From the NCBI GenBank assembly GCA_001724265.1, contig MEDY01000172.1:1-56861 (forward strand): 56,861 bases of DNA. The letters run 5' to 3'. The notes beneath the pieces are model-generated. The model was given only the letters and a program-made list of their open reading frames with translations, made no database searches and was not told the origin of the DNA. This stretch comes from Rhizaria sp. SCN 62-66 (lineage: Eukaryota; Rhizaria, unplaced). This document shows, in pieces, positions 32,348-43,700 of the stretch. Both the position numbers and the translations under genes were made by a program. Numbering within the stretch: the first letter of the stretch is position 1; the number at the start of each line of letters is the position of its first letter.

Positions 32348-33781
32348 GGTGGCCGTGGTGGCCGTGGCGGCGCTGTCGGCGGTGCTTTCGGCGCCCGGCG
32401 AGGCCAGGCCCTCCAGCGCGGCGAAAGCGCCGCTGCCGTTGCTGCCGGGCGAGGCCAGCCCGGCCAGCGCGGCGGCCGCGGCGGCGGCGGCGGCGGCGGC
32501 CTTCTCCTCCTCCTCCTGCGAGAGCAGGTACTTCTTCCAGCCCGGGTGGCCGGCGTTGTCGCGCGCGACACGGGCCACGGCGCCCATGTAGGCCGTCGCC
32601 AGAGGGGCCGGTAGCTGCTCGGGGTCGCCCTTGCACATGCACATGCGGTACGCGGCCACCTCGGCCTCGAGCGCAGTCAGCACGGCCTCCTGTGCGGAGA
32701 TCTTGGCGGCGGCCGTGTTGAGTAGACGCTGGTATTCGGCGGCAGAGCGCTCCTGGTTCTGCTTGGGCTTGTTCTTGATGTTCTTGGCGCGGTTGCCGAA
32801 GCGGATCGTCGAGAGTGTCTCCTCGACGTTGAACTCGCTGGGGGAGCCGGTGATGATGAGCGCCGTCTTGCTATTGCCGCCGAGCGAGTCGGAGAGCAGG
32901 TACGTCAGCTTAGAGTCGCGGTACGGGATGTGCTTCGGGGCGGCCTTGCCATTGGGCCCCGGGGCGGGCGCGGTGGTCAGCGCGTTGATGACGTTGCCCA
33001 GCGCTGAGAGAGACTTGTTGATGTTCTGAGCCTCTTTGAGCCGCTCGCCCTCGGCGCCCGTCTTCGCGATTTTTTCGGAACCGGCGAGGTCGACGAGAGT
33101 GAGCTTAGCGCCGCGCTTGGAGCCCGTGGTGGTGTCCTCCTGTCCGACGGTGATGATGAAGACCGAGTGCGAGCGCGAGGACTCTGCGTTCATGAGCGTG
33201 GCAGACTTGGCGCGGTTGTCGCCACCGGTCTGCATGACCTTGTAGACCTGCTCCGTGGACGAGACGTAGGTCTGCGTAACGTCCTCGATCCACACGCCCG
33301 TGGGCGACTCGCGGATGCGGAGGTTCTGCTTGTCGTGGTCCATCAGGTCGCGGATCTTCTCATTGTAGATCTCGACGTACGAGACCTTGACGGTGAAGTT
33401 GATCGACGCGTCTGAGGCCTGGATGCCCTCGAAGACGGCCTCGACGATGCGCGGAATGATGCCCTTCTGCTCGTCGTCCTTCATGTCGCCCATCATCGAG
33501 TGCGTCTTGCCGGAGCCCGTCTGGCCGTAGGCGAAGATGGTCGCGTTGTAGCCCTGAAAGACGTCCTTGAGGATCGGGATGCCGACGAACTCAAACATCT
33601 CGACCTGGCGGCACGTAGGCGGAAACACGCGGTCGAACGTGAATCGGTGCGGCTTACCGCCGTCCATGATGGTGAAGGCCTGGTCGTTTTCGAACTCGAC
33701 GACGACGTTGTTGCCGTTGTTCTCGGTCATCTCGCGCCGGTTGAGCGGGCGGAACCGCGGAATTACCATAATGTTAGACAT
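31061..33781 (-). CDS. Kinesin heavy chain, N-terminal motor (kinesin-1-like)
   Basis: Single exon, 906 residues, stop TAA. The motor is residues 1-345: a P-loop GQTGSGKT at 86-93, switch I NAESSRSH at 198-205, switch II DLAGSE at 231-236, and HIPYRDSKLTYLL. It closes with ETLSTIRFGNRAKNIKNKPK, the end typical of conventional kinesin. An extended coiled coil with Ala/Glu/Arg-rich heptads runs about 370-800, interrupted by Ala- and Asp-rich inserts near 425-500. The tail has GRIVVPMQGGGG, which sits where kinesin-1 tails carry the IAK autoinhibition motif; that match is tentative. The protein should walk to microtubule plus ends carrying cargo. Motor class is secure and the kinesin-1 subclass is likely. 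No in-frame UAG is present, as expected for a conserved gene. Confidence 0.92.
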
Positions 33782-34864
33782 GGTGGCACAGCTGCACAGA
33801 GTGAAAACGACGAAGGCGTTCTGAAGAGTCCAAAATCAAGGCTGTTGTGTGTGACAAGGTGCGTGAGGAGTGAAGGCTGCTGCAGTTACTGCGTGGTTGT
33901 GGGAACGCGGTGGAGCACACAAGCAGGCAGGGGTGGGCAGAGGCCGCTTCGGTAGACCAAACTGCAACAACACACGCGTACGAGTGCTGACGGAGTGCTA
34001 GCGGGCGCGACAGAGACCTGTAGCCAGGAGAACGCGGCAGCAACTGAGAGTGGCGCGCGCGAGGGGGGGGTGAAGAGGAAAAGGCTGCTTTTGAATGTCG
34101 TTATTGAGCGCATAGAAGATAAAAGTGAGACATTTGTCAATCTAATAGTGGTAAATGCGACTAATACAGGACGCTTTTGCAGTAGCAAAAGTAGTTGTTG
34201 TGTTAAGCGTGGGGATAGTCGCCAGGGCGATAGCGGCGAATAAAGATGGCGTCGCATCAATTCACGACGGCATATAACCAGCATAAAGCTACTATTAGAA
34301 TAGTGAGACAAGAATACAGCACATCCGACAGCAATTGGCATCAGATTCAATTTTGAAGCCAATCGACGATCGAATTCATCACGAAAATTGTATCTCAAAA
34401 GTGTCGTCGTTGGGACTCGGTTGGTGTGTGCAACGGCGGTCGAATCTGTCGGTCAGTTGGTCAGCCAGTGACCGACTCCCACGGTCCTCGCGGCTTAACT
34501 TTAGCTGTGAGCCCAGAGACTTGCGCTGTGGGCTACCTTTCGGAGAGAGTGTTCGGGCTCCCAAGTCGTGCTGTATCTTTTGTTTCCGCGTGAATAGTAT
34601 TTATGTGTTCGGTTCTATTATATATTAGAGCTGCTTGTCTAGCGGACGCGATCCGGGCTCGCGCCGGACCCCCCTCGGATGACTACAGGCCCGCTCTCGA
34701 CACCATCCTCCCAACCGCGCCCGTTGAGCTCCTGCTACGCCCGCTGCTCTGACTCTGAGCCCATATCCTCTCATTCATGCCCACATCCTTTTCTCATCTT
34801 TCCCACATTTTCTCCCCGCGCTCTTCCTCGTTTACGCTCTTGTGCTGTTTGTCCTGTTCGCAGA
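33782..34864. other. Divergent promoter region with a GC-rich, hairpin-rich segment
   Basis: Separates the kinesin gene (-) and RPS19 (+). The stretch 34430-34560 is unusually GC-rich for a spacer and holds two perfect stems, 34448-34455/34469-34476 (8 bp) and 34510-34515/34529-34534 (6 bp), each with a 13-nt loop. A TTTT lies at about 34577. A TATA-like AT tract lies near 34615-34625. The last 70 nt before RPS19 are pyrimidine-rich and end CGCAG. Confidence 0.5.
34448..34534 (+). ncRNA. Candidate structured RNA (two adjacent hairpins)
   Basis: Two perfect hairpins in a GC-rich island upstream of RPS19, followed by a T-run. No known RNA family is recognised. It could instead be 5'UTR or promoter DNA. 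The strand is a guess. Confidence 0.2.
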
Positions 34865-35296
34865 ATGGCTACCGTCAAGGACATTCCCGCTCAGAAGTTC
34901 GTCGCGACCCTCGCGGCCCACCTCAAGAAGTCTGGCAAGTACGAGCTTCCTGCCATGCACGACCTCATCAAGACCGGCTGCCACAAGGAGCTCCCTCCCC
35001 AGGACGCTGACTGGTACTACCTCCGCCTCGCTGCTGTCGTCCGCAAGATCTACCTCAACGGCGGCATGGGCGTCAACTGCCTCGCGCACGCCTTCGGTGG
35101 CAAGTACTGGGCCTCCATGGCCCGCAAGCACCACGGCAAGGCTGCTTCCGGCAACATCCGCTTCGCCGTCCAGGCCCTCGAAGCCGCCAAGCTCATCGGC
35201 AAGAAGGAGGGCCGCACCGGCCGCTTCATTACCGCCGCCGGCCGCCGCGAGCTCGACGTCATCGCCACCACCATGGCCAAGGCTGCCCGCGCGTAA
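34865..35296 (+). CDS. RPS19: 40S ribosomal protein eS19
   Basis: Single coding exon, 143 residues, stop TAA; this is the normal eS19 length. The landmarks are V-K-D-I near the start, FVATLAAHLKKSGK, K-E-L-P-P-Q-D-A-D-W-Y-Y-L-R, VVRKIYLNGGMGV, a central ARKHHGKAASG segment, VQALEAAKLI and a C-terminal GRRELDVIA. eS19 sits on the head of the small subunit and is needed for late 18S rRNA processing. Codon use is strongly biased (CTC, GTC, AAG), as for a highly expressed gene. A pyrimidine tract ending CGCAG lies one base before the ATG, and no GTAC donor occurs in the preceding 600 nt. Confidence 0.97.
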   Translation: MATVKDIPAQKFVATLAAHLKKSGKYELPAMHDLIKTGCHKELPPQDADWYYLRLAAVVRKIYLNGGMGVNCLAHAFGGKYWASMARKHHGKAASGNIRFAVQALEAAKLIGKKEGRTGRFITAAGRRELDVIATTMAKAARA

Positions 35297-35786
35297 GCAT
35301 GCAAGCAAGTTCTAAAATAGAACTAACTTTTTTTAGGACTCATGCACGCACTCTCTTCTGTGCATGACCTGTAGTGACACACTTACACACAAACAAACGA
35401 TCTCTTCTGAGACACTGCGGGGGTGCGGTCAGGTGACGCGCCCCGGCTGACTACATAATAATACACAAAATCACCAGTTGCGCCACAAACATGCTCGGAT
35501 ACAATATAAACAACATTTAATTGATTGTATTGTGATTCACGATCGCCGATTAAAATTGATTACTTTGCATCACCTGAATAAAATATCCAACGAATTACAC
35601 GTTCAGTACTGAGTAGTGGTTAAGTTCTAGATAGACAAATGCAACTACGCTCCGACACAGCTCACTCCTTCGGTCTTTCACAAGCTACGTTATTACCACA
35701 TAAAGCTCGCTAAAGCAAATCGAGTTTACTCTTGCCGTCGTCGCTGCCAAATACAGCTCATTTGATATGCTTAAATGCATGGTCGT
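35297..35786. other. Convergent AT-rich spacer
   Basis: 3' flanks of RPS19 (+) and the SLC26 gene (-). No gene seen. Confidence 0.6.
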
Positions 35787-38375
35787 TCACTCTCGGCCCG
35801 GATCCATTGGCGACACGGACACCTCCGTTGAAGCATCCCCAACAGCTGCCTCAGCGCCAGCGCCAGCGGTTGCGGTTGCAGACGCGGATGTGGGAGCGGG
35901 AAACTCCCAGCCTGCGTGCGCGAGCGGCGTCTTGTGCATCGCGCAGAACTCTCGAGCGCGCAGCAGCTGCCTGCGCGTTTTTGCGCTGACGCCGACGAGG
36001 GCGACGGCAGCGCCGGCGGCCGCGTAGCGCTGCAGCAGGCGCGTGAGCTCGGCAGCCGCAGTGTAGTCACCGACAACGCAGTCAGAGAGATCCAGCACCA
36101 CCTGGAGCGGGTCACGGACAGGGGTAAACTTGTCTAAGAGCAGGTACGACGAGCCGAAGAAGAGGCCGCCGTCGACGAAGTACAATTTCACTGTGCTCGC
36201 GCGGTCTGTTGGGTCCAGCTGGTGTGCATTCACATCGGCGTTGGAACTGTTGTTTGTGACGGAAATGGAGAGGTCGTGCACTGTGTGACTGTGCGCCTGC
36301 GCAGTGTATCCGTTACCAGCGCCAGCCCGAGAGGACGAGACAGCGTTGTAATCAAGTTGGTGTTGGCCGTCCTCCTCATCGTCATCACCGGTGTTCTTCT
36401 GGGCGTTGTTCAGCATTGCATCGCGCCTGCGCGTGCTATGCTCCGCACTGTGGCTCCCGTCGCTATCACCGTTGCCCCCACCGTTGCCGTTGTCGTTGCC
36501 GTTAAAGTCTCTCGCGAGCCCCGCGGTGAGCGAGGCGTCCCGCAGCGCACCGGGCCCCGCGCGCAGGCCCACGGTCTGCAGCGCCGACAGCGAGTCCACA
36601 CCGTCCGCGGCCGCAGTGCCAGTCTCGCCGCTCGAGTCGAGACTGGCTGAGTCAGCAAATCCGGGGGAGAGCGCACCGGTGGCCGCGGAGACGCCTCGGC
36701 GGCCAGCCCACAGCTCGGCCTGCTTGATCGAGCCGAGTGACCCGGCAGCGAGCGCGGTGCGGAGAGAGGCCCACTGCTGCGGCGCGAGGTGCGCGGGTGT
36801 GACGGTGAACTGCGCGGCCGAGTCTAGCACGAAAACGAGCGCGGAGAGCGCGAGGCCAATGCCGACGGCGATGGTGAGCGAGAGGAACACGGCGGCAAGC
36901 GAGACGGCGACGATGCAGAAGGCGTCCGAAGGGCGCACGCGGTGCAGCATCAGCAGCGACGGCCAATGGAATGTGTGGATCGCGATGCCGAAGATAACGC
37001 CCGCGATGGTGGCCATCGGTACCTCGTTCACGGCAACGTTGAGCGCGAGCACGATGAACAGGACCATCCAGCCGCACACAAACATCGACAGCCGGTTGCG
37101 CGCGCCAGAGTTATAGTTGAGGATGGACTCTCCGACCATGGCGTTGCCGCCCATCCCGCCGAAGAGCGAGGACGCAACGTTGCCCAGCGCCTGTGCGGCG
37201 ACCTCGCGGGACACGTCTTTCTCGCGCAGCGGTTCGTGCAGCAGCTCTGCCATGGCCTGCGCGGTGAGGATTGACTCGATGAGCCCCACAGCAGCGGCGA
37301 AGAAGGCGTACTGCAGCACGGGGCCCCACGATGTGCTAGTGTTGGGGATCGAAGGCCAGTGGAAGGACGGGAGCGAGCCAGCCAGCGGGGCGGACTCGCC
37401 GACGGTGCGCGTGGGGCGGTTGAAGATGACGCGCGCGAAGACGTGCTCAAAGAATGACCCCACGAGCAGCGTGACGAGCGTGGCGGGGATAATCTTGCCG
37501 GCGCGGGGCACGCGCGGGAAGAAATTGATCACTGCGACCGAGAGCAGCACGTTGATGATGCACATCCACGTCGCGCCGTCGGCGAGCGACATGTAGACCT
37601 TGTACTGTGTGGGACACTCCTCGAAGAGCGGGCCAGCTGGGTCGGTGCAGCGCTGGAATGTGGGCAGCTGCGACATGAAGATGACCACGGCCAAACCGTT
37701 GAGAAAGCCGATCATCGTGGTGCGCGGGATAAGGCGCACGAGGCGCCCGAGGCGCAAAAGTCCGATCGCGGCCTGAAAGACGCCGCAGAAAAGCATGGCC
37801 ATAAACAGATGCTCTCGGCGCTCTGATAGAGACAAGTGCGACAACGGGCCGCCTGCGGAGGTGAGCTCGGCGACGGCGATGGCGATGGCGCCGGCGGCAC
37901 CGGAGATGATGGGCGGGCGGCCCGTGAGCAGCCCGGCAATGACGCCCATGAAGAAGCACGAGTAGAGCCCCGAGATGGGGGCCATGTTGGCGAGCACTGC
38001 GAATGCGATGGCTTCCGTGGCCATAACGACTGACAGCGACACACCCGAGAGCACTTCGATGCCGAACGTCAGCGGGTGCGAGCGGTAGTACGCCCACGAG
38101 CTCTGCGCAAACGCGGGCAGTTCTTTGAGCTCGGCAACCGTCTCTTTGGTCGAGTCGAGCGTGGACTGAACGAAGGTGCGGAGACCGCGCAGAGGGTCCG
38201 GAGCGGGGTCGTCGGGGAGCGGCAGCTCCGGATGCAGTGACACGGGCGGCTAGTTCCATGCGGCGCCGTCGCAGGGGCTCGCCATACCGGAAGGAAGCTC
38301 GTGGCGCGGTCGCCGGGCAGATGGGGAGTCACCCGGGAGTGACGGCGTGCCAAGCTCGATGTCCTGCAGTGGCAT
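35787..38375 (-). CDS. SLC26/SulP family anion transporter with STAS domain; UAG codon near N-terminus
   Basis: 862 residues, stop TGA. About 10-12 membrane helices run from about residue 85 to 530, starting with a YYRSHPLTFGIEVLSG segment. Typical SulP features follow: a short helix pair with MAPISGLYSCFF and G-x-P-x-I-S-G-A-A-G-A. A cytoplasmic STAS domain (about 735-840) carries V-V-L-D-L-S-D-C and A-V-A-L-V-G-V-S, split by a long Asn/Asp/Gly-rich insert as in many SulP proteins. Substrates of the family are sulfate, chloride, bicarbonate or oxalate. The first usable ATG is at 38375-38373. Codon 42 (38252-38250) is TAG, after which the frame runs on. No in-frame ATG follows until inside the first membrane helix, so a complete transporter requires UAG to be read as an amino acid. 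Confidence 0.88.
38250..38252 (-). other. In-frame UAG codon (SLC26 gene)
   Basis: Codon 42 of the transporter, in the poorly conserved cytoplasmic N-terminus. Without it there is no AUG upstream of membrane helix 1, so this is one of the most decisive sites. Confidence 0.85.
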
Positions 38376-39137
38376 GCTGGAGTGCGTGGCAAAGTTGAAG
38401 TTCGGAAGAAGAAATATAGGATGATAATAAAGTCGATTGAAGGTATAATAAAGTGATACTGTGCCGGGTGAATTTGTTAACATCATACTAACAGGAAATT
38501 CTCACTGACGGATAATTTGTAGTTATCCATTCAGTATTCATGCTATTCTTGACATCGTTGCGCAGGGAAAGCGGCTCCTCGAACAATAGGAAGTCGTAGT
38601 TGTCGACACCTCTGCGATATCTAGACATTATATCGGTATTATCGGGAAAATATTTGTTAATTAGATGTCATTTTGCATTCGTTGTACTCTAACTTTGTCG
38701 TACAATGCTAGTTACTGTTCATGTTTCCCTATCTTTGTTTCCTTTCGACACCATCTTAGAATCGACGAGCACTACATTGTGGAGTCAAACCGGCTTGTAT
38801 ATTAATACACGTTTGAACAGAATTTTAGCGTGTTTGTACAGCTGTACGGCGCAAGCACAACTCTCAGTAAGTAAATCGTCCTGTGTTATGCTTATCGCTT
38901 GTCGAGAGTGAGGCCCGTCTGCGAACCTTTTGGGACCCCGAGCACCGATTTAGCGTGTTTGGTTGTATGCAACGGTGTGGACTTTCATATCGATAATTTT
39001 TGCGGGTTTACCCAGTAATGGAATAACAGATACCTTTGATCACAGGCGATAGTCTTAATCTAGGTACATATATCTTAGTTTGTAACCCCCGTAGTTAACG
39101 GGTCGGGTAAGATTGCTTTGAGTCCCAAACAAACAAC
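38376..39137. other. Divergent AT-rich spacer
   Basis: 5' flanks of the SLC26 gene (-) and the tubulin pseudogene (+). No gene seen. Confidence 0.55.
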
Positions 39138-40377
39138 ATGCGCGAGGTTATCTCTATCCACATCGGCCAGGTACGGGCTTCTATATTTCTGCAGTACGCA
39201 GGTTGCTGGTCACAATAATAGTCGCACGGCTGATGTTTTCCTTGATGCCATCAAAGAAATCGCCCGTTTCTCCTTTGAGTCACTGTGTTTCTCCATTTTT
39301 GATGCTCCAAAACACATCCACTTACCTTCGTAATTATCGTTCTTTGCTTTGATCTATCTACCATAGGCCGGTATTCAGGTCGGCAACGCCTGCTGGGAGC
39401 TCTACTGCCTGGAGCACGACATCCAGCCTGACGGCCAGATGATGCCCTCTAACAGTAACTCGATGTTTTCTGACCTGGCGCCATCTAACCAGTCCATCGG
39501 CAGCGGTGAGAACACATTCGACAACTTCTTCTCCGAGACTGGTGCTGGCAAGCACGTTTCCCGTGCTCTCTATCTCGACCTTGAGCCCACTGTGGTCGAT
39601 GAGGTTCGCACCGGCACCTACCGCCATCTCTTCCACCCTGAGCAGCTAATCTCCGGCAAGAGGACGCCGCCAACATATGCGCTCGTGGCCGCTACACCGT
39701 CGGCAAGGAAATCGTTGACCTTGCTCTCGACCGCATACGCAAACTCGCTGGCAGCTGCAGCTACCTCCATGGCTTCATCGTCTTTTACGCCACTGGTGGC
39801 GGTACCGGCTCCGGTCTCGGCTCCCTCCTCCTTGAGCGCCTCTCCGTCGACTACGGCAAGAAGTCCAAGCTCGGCTTCACCATCTTCCCTTCCCCCCAGG
39901 TTGCCACCGCCGTCGTTGAGCCCTACAACACCGTTCTGTGCTCGCATGCCCTCCTCGAGCACACCGACGCCGAGTTCCTCGTCGACAACGAGGCTATCTC
40001 CGATGTCTGCCGCCGCAACCTCGACATTGAGCGCCCCACCTACACCAACCTGAAACCTGAACCGCCTCATTGCCCAGGTCATCTCCTCGCTCACCACGTC
40101 CCTTCGCTTTGATGGCACCCTTAACGCCGATCTCACCGAGTTCCAGACTGTCCCTTACCCGCGCCTTCACTTCACCCTCGCGTCGTACGCCCCCATCATC
40201 TCCGCCGACAAGACCTACCAGCCGTTCACGGTTGCCGAGCTCACCAACGCCGTGTTCGAGCCCACCAACCTCATTACCAAGTGCGACCCCCGCCTCGGCA
40301 AGTTCATGTCCTGCTCGGTGATGTACCGCGGTGACTTCGTACTGACGGTGATGGCGAGTACTAATTAGTACTCTGAT
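39138..40377 (+). pseudogene. Alpha-tubulin pseudogene, frameshifted and C-terminally truncated
   Basis: Exon 1 (39138-39170) encodes MREVISIHIGQ. A 196-nt phase-0 intron (GTACGG...CCATAG) follows, and exon 2 starts [17 protein letters not shown] at 39367. The frame reads as alpha-tubulin to about 39660. A missing G then shifts frame, and tubulin sequence resumes in the next frame with the GGGTGSG nucleotide-binding loop. At 40053-40059 seven extra bases (a local duplication) shift it again. The third segment runs to about 40340 and then diverges, so roughly the last 130 residues of tubulin (M-loop part and C-terminus) are missing. There is also a 2-residue deletion and an unusual insert after residue 45. 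Because the intron is retained it is a DNA-level duplicate, not a retrocopy. A functional alpha-tubulin must exist elsewhere. Assembly error cannot explain the missing C-terminus. Confidence 0.85.
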
Positions 40378-40756
40378 GAGCTGTCATTCTCTACTGCTGT
40401 CTTGGCTCCCGTGTCTGCGTCTGCAATCATGGTTGGCCATCGGTAGTGCGCGTGTCCCGCTCATGTGGCCTTCATGCGCACTCAAGATCTTGAATATACC
40501 AGTAAATGTTCATATAAAAGTCCAATAGTACATATTTATAAATTATGACGTTCGACAACAAATGGCGTGAGATATCACCCTCACTGTTCGAAGCCAAGCA
40601 AGGAATCCACGGCCTCCAGAATCTAAATATAGAGCATACATATTGTGCATGTATTGTATTATTTTACTGGTTAAAACAAATGGCGGCACTATCTTTCGGT
40701 TCAACTAACCAAATGCACTCTTTCCCTCTCTGTCCCTCTCACAGCACGCAGTGCGC
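40378..40756. other. Convergent spacer with dispersed repeat copy
   Basis: Between the tubulin pseudogene and the 3' end of the giant surface protein gene (-). Contains copy 1 of the repeat also found at 49128. Confidence 0.55.
40544..40600 (+). repeat. Dispersed repeat, copy 1
   Basis: About 57 nt nearly identical, in the same orientation, to 49128-49186. The shared core is AATGGCGTGAGATA followed by CCTCACTGTTCGAAGCCAAG. The copies differ by a small indel and a few substitutions. Confidence 0.75.
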
Positions 40757-43700
40757 TTACGCCGTAGCCCTGCCCAGCGGCGCCGCGTCCTCGTCAGGCT
40801 CATCGTACTGCGGCGGCGCATCCTTGCCCGCGGCGCCTTGAGCTGCATCAACCTTGTTTGTGTCGTCGTCGTCGTGGTGGGCAGGAGCACTGTGAAACAC
40901 GACTGCGGACGCAACCACACCAGCGTCTGTGTCTGCGTCAACGTCTGCGTGCACGTCGTTGATGTCAACGGTCTTGCCGCTATCAGCAGATCCCTCGATC
41001 GCGTTGGCGCCAGCAGCAACAGCACCCATCATCACCATTGTTTGCACGAGGGCTTCGCTTACGCGGTGCCGGCCGCCGCGGCCTTGGCGGCGTGCACCTC
41101 GGCGAGACGCTTGCGCTCGCTGGCCACGCCGGGCAACAGGAGCAACAGCAACAGGAGCAACAGCAGCAGCAGCGTTGACATCAGCCTCGGCGTTAACTTC
41201 AACATCAGCGTTGGCCTCGACATCAGCTGGAGCTGCGCTATCAGCGGTTCCAGCACCAGCGTTGGCATCAGCGCCATCAACTGCGAAAACAGCCGCACCC
41301 GCACTCGCACCCACGGCAGCAGCAGCAGCAGCAGCCGCAGCCACAGCGTCAGCGCCATCACCGCTCTTCTCCTTCTGACCGCGACGGCAGCAACAGCAAT
41401 AGGCGATGATAATGATAGCAATCAGCAGAGCAGCACCGCCGGCAGCAGCGCCGATGATGATAGGCAGAGAGTCACTACCACCGCCTCCGCCTGCGACAGT
41501 ACCGTCGTCAGTGCCGTCACCGCCCACGCCGCTGTTGTCACCGGGAACGCCGTCGGTGCCGGGGTCGGGCTTCACAGGGCCAGTAGGATCAGTAGGCACT
41601 GTGGGATCTGTAGGTCCAGTAGGGTCAGTGGGTCCAGCGGGCTGATTAGTGCATGTGTTAGCGCCGGTGCGCAGCGTCTGCGCGCAGGTAGTAAGAACAC
41701 CCTGCACGCCGCACTGCTTTGTTGCGGGGCAGTAGACGCACGACACCGAGGCCTCGAGCACCTCGAGACAGGCCTCGCAAGCGTTAGACGTGGGCACGCA
41801 CAGCGCGTACGCCGTCAAAGACGGGAAGGCCGCCGCGCTTGTCGGCGGCGCCGCGTTGGCGCCAGACACGGACATCAGCGACGAGGCGAGACTGGCGGAC
41901 GACGCGGCTGCGTTGCCGCCCATTGACGACGCGGCGCTGTTGTTGGCGTCGACGGCCGCAAAGCGCACGCTCATGGTCACGGCGTGCACGTCGCCAGTGT
42001 TGGCGCGCACAAACGACTGCTGCTGCTGAGGGAGCACCGCGGCGGAGGACGAAGCGGCCGCAGCGACGCTGGCGGCGGCGCGCGCAAACGGACGAGAGCC
42101 GCTGCCGGATGCACTAACACCAGCCGGCGCCGTGGCCTGCGTCTGTTCAAGCAGCCCCGCGGCCTGCAGGCGGTACCGGTGTGAAAACGGGCTGATCACC
42201 GCGTTGGCGGCAGAATTAGCAGCAGCACGAGCAAAAGGAGAGCCAGCGGCAGCAACAGTAAATGCTGGAGCAAGCTGCTGCGCATCTGCCTTGCTTTCTT
42301 TCTTGGCATCATTTTTGTCGCTGTTTCCACTGCCAAAGATCAAATCCTTCGCCGTCTTCAAGGCGTAGTCTTTGATCTCTGCGGTAACGCGCGTCTTGAG
42401 CGTGCCAAGTGCATCAGCGAGGTGGTTCGACACCAGTGCCTCGAACGATTGCGTCTCGGTGGGGTTATCAAAGTTGGGTGTAATCTCATCCTCGTCGGCA
42501 ATCAGCATCGTAATGATTTGCTCAGTCTCCCACTCAGCAGGGCCGTCCTTAGAAAGCGTCGTCTTGAAAAAACACGCGTCTGCGACGTCGAATTTAACTT
42601 GGGTAGCATTGAAATAACTCCGTTTGCTGTGATCGAACACTTTGATGTCGATGTCGTGCGCGTACTCGGCTGCGCGAATGCCTACGTCAACATCAAAGCG
42701 CAAGCGGTGCGGCTCAGTACAGGTGCCAAACGCCACTAAAGCAACAGGCGTAAACGAGGGCATACCGTCCAAGTCGAAATCAGCAGTTGCGTTGGCGTAC
42801 AATGGCAGTAGAAAACTCGCGCTGACGAAGCTGCTTGCCTGGAGCTTGAGTTTCGGCAAGAACATAAACTCAAACTCTGCGTGTCCTTTGATGTCGACGT
42901 TGTGCGTCCAATCGTAGCGCAGATCGCTACGCACAACCGTAAAGCCGTCGGCGTCGTTGTACGCCAGCTGCATGGGGTCCTGAGTAATGTGGCCGCGTAC
43001 GTTAAGAGACCCCTGCGCTTTTAAGCTGCCAGTGATGTTGATACCAAACCCGAGGTTTACACCAAAGCTAAAATCGATGGATGCAATGGAGAAACTGGCG
43101 CCAACCAAGTCGATCGAGCCTAAGTTGTAGCTTTGGTCTGGCATCTTAGCCTCAATGGACGCCATGGCGATCGCGTCGACGTACGCCCTCAGGGTGCCTG
43201 TGGAGACGCCAGCCTTAAACGTGTCGATCGGGCTTGTGATCTCGAAGAAGATTGTGTCGAGCCGTGCACTACCAGTAGCGTAACAGTTGGAGCAGGCGAC
43301 AGAGGCGCTAGCGTGTGTGATGTACTTGCCACAGCATAGTTTTTTGGAAGCAAAGCTTGTGTCGGTAGAATCGCAGTCGACGTCAGAGCAGCTCACTTCC
43401 TTCTCGAATGTCTTTTTTGCGCGCTGGGTTACGTGGTCGAAGTTGAAGCCTTCCGCGGTGGCAAGGGTGGACGTGACTGAAATAAAAGGGGACTCCCAAG
43501 TGTCGCAAAAAACGCCAAGCGCAAAGCAGTTGTACGTAATGCGAATGTAGTATGGTAAAGGTGACGCAGCTAGAGATTTTCCAGAAAATGTCACAGTGAA
43601 AGACGCACCGTTTGCGATTGTCCTGGTGCTAACATCGTTTTGTGCAAAGTCTGGCAACCCAGGAATTGCGCGGTACAAGTCGATCTCACCAGTAATGGAC

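Noticed and set aside
40590-40600. tRNA T-loop (TTCGAAG) in the dispersed repeat
   Set aside because: Flanking bases do not pair as a T-stem and no other tRNA arms are present.
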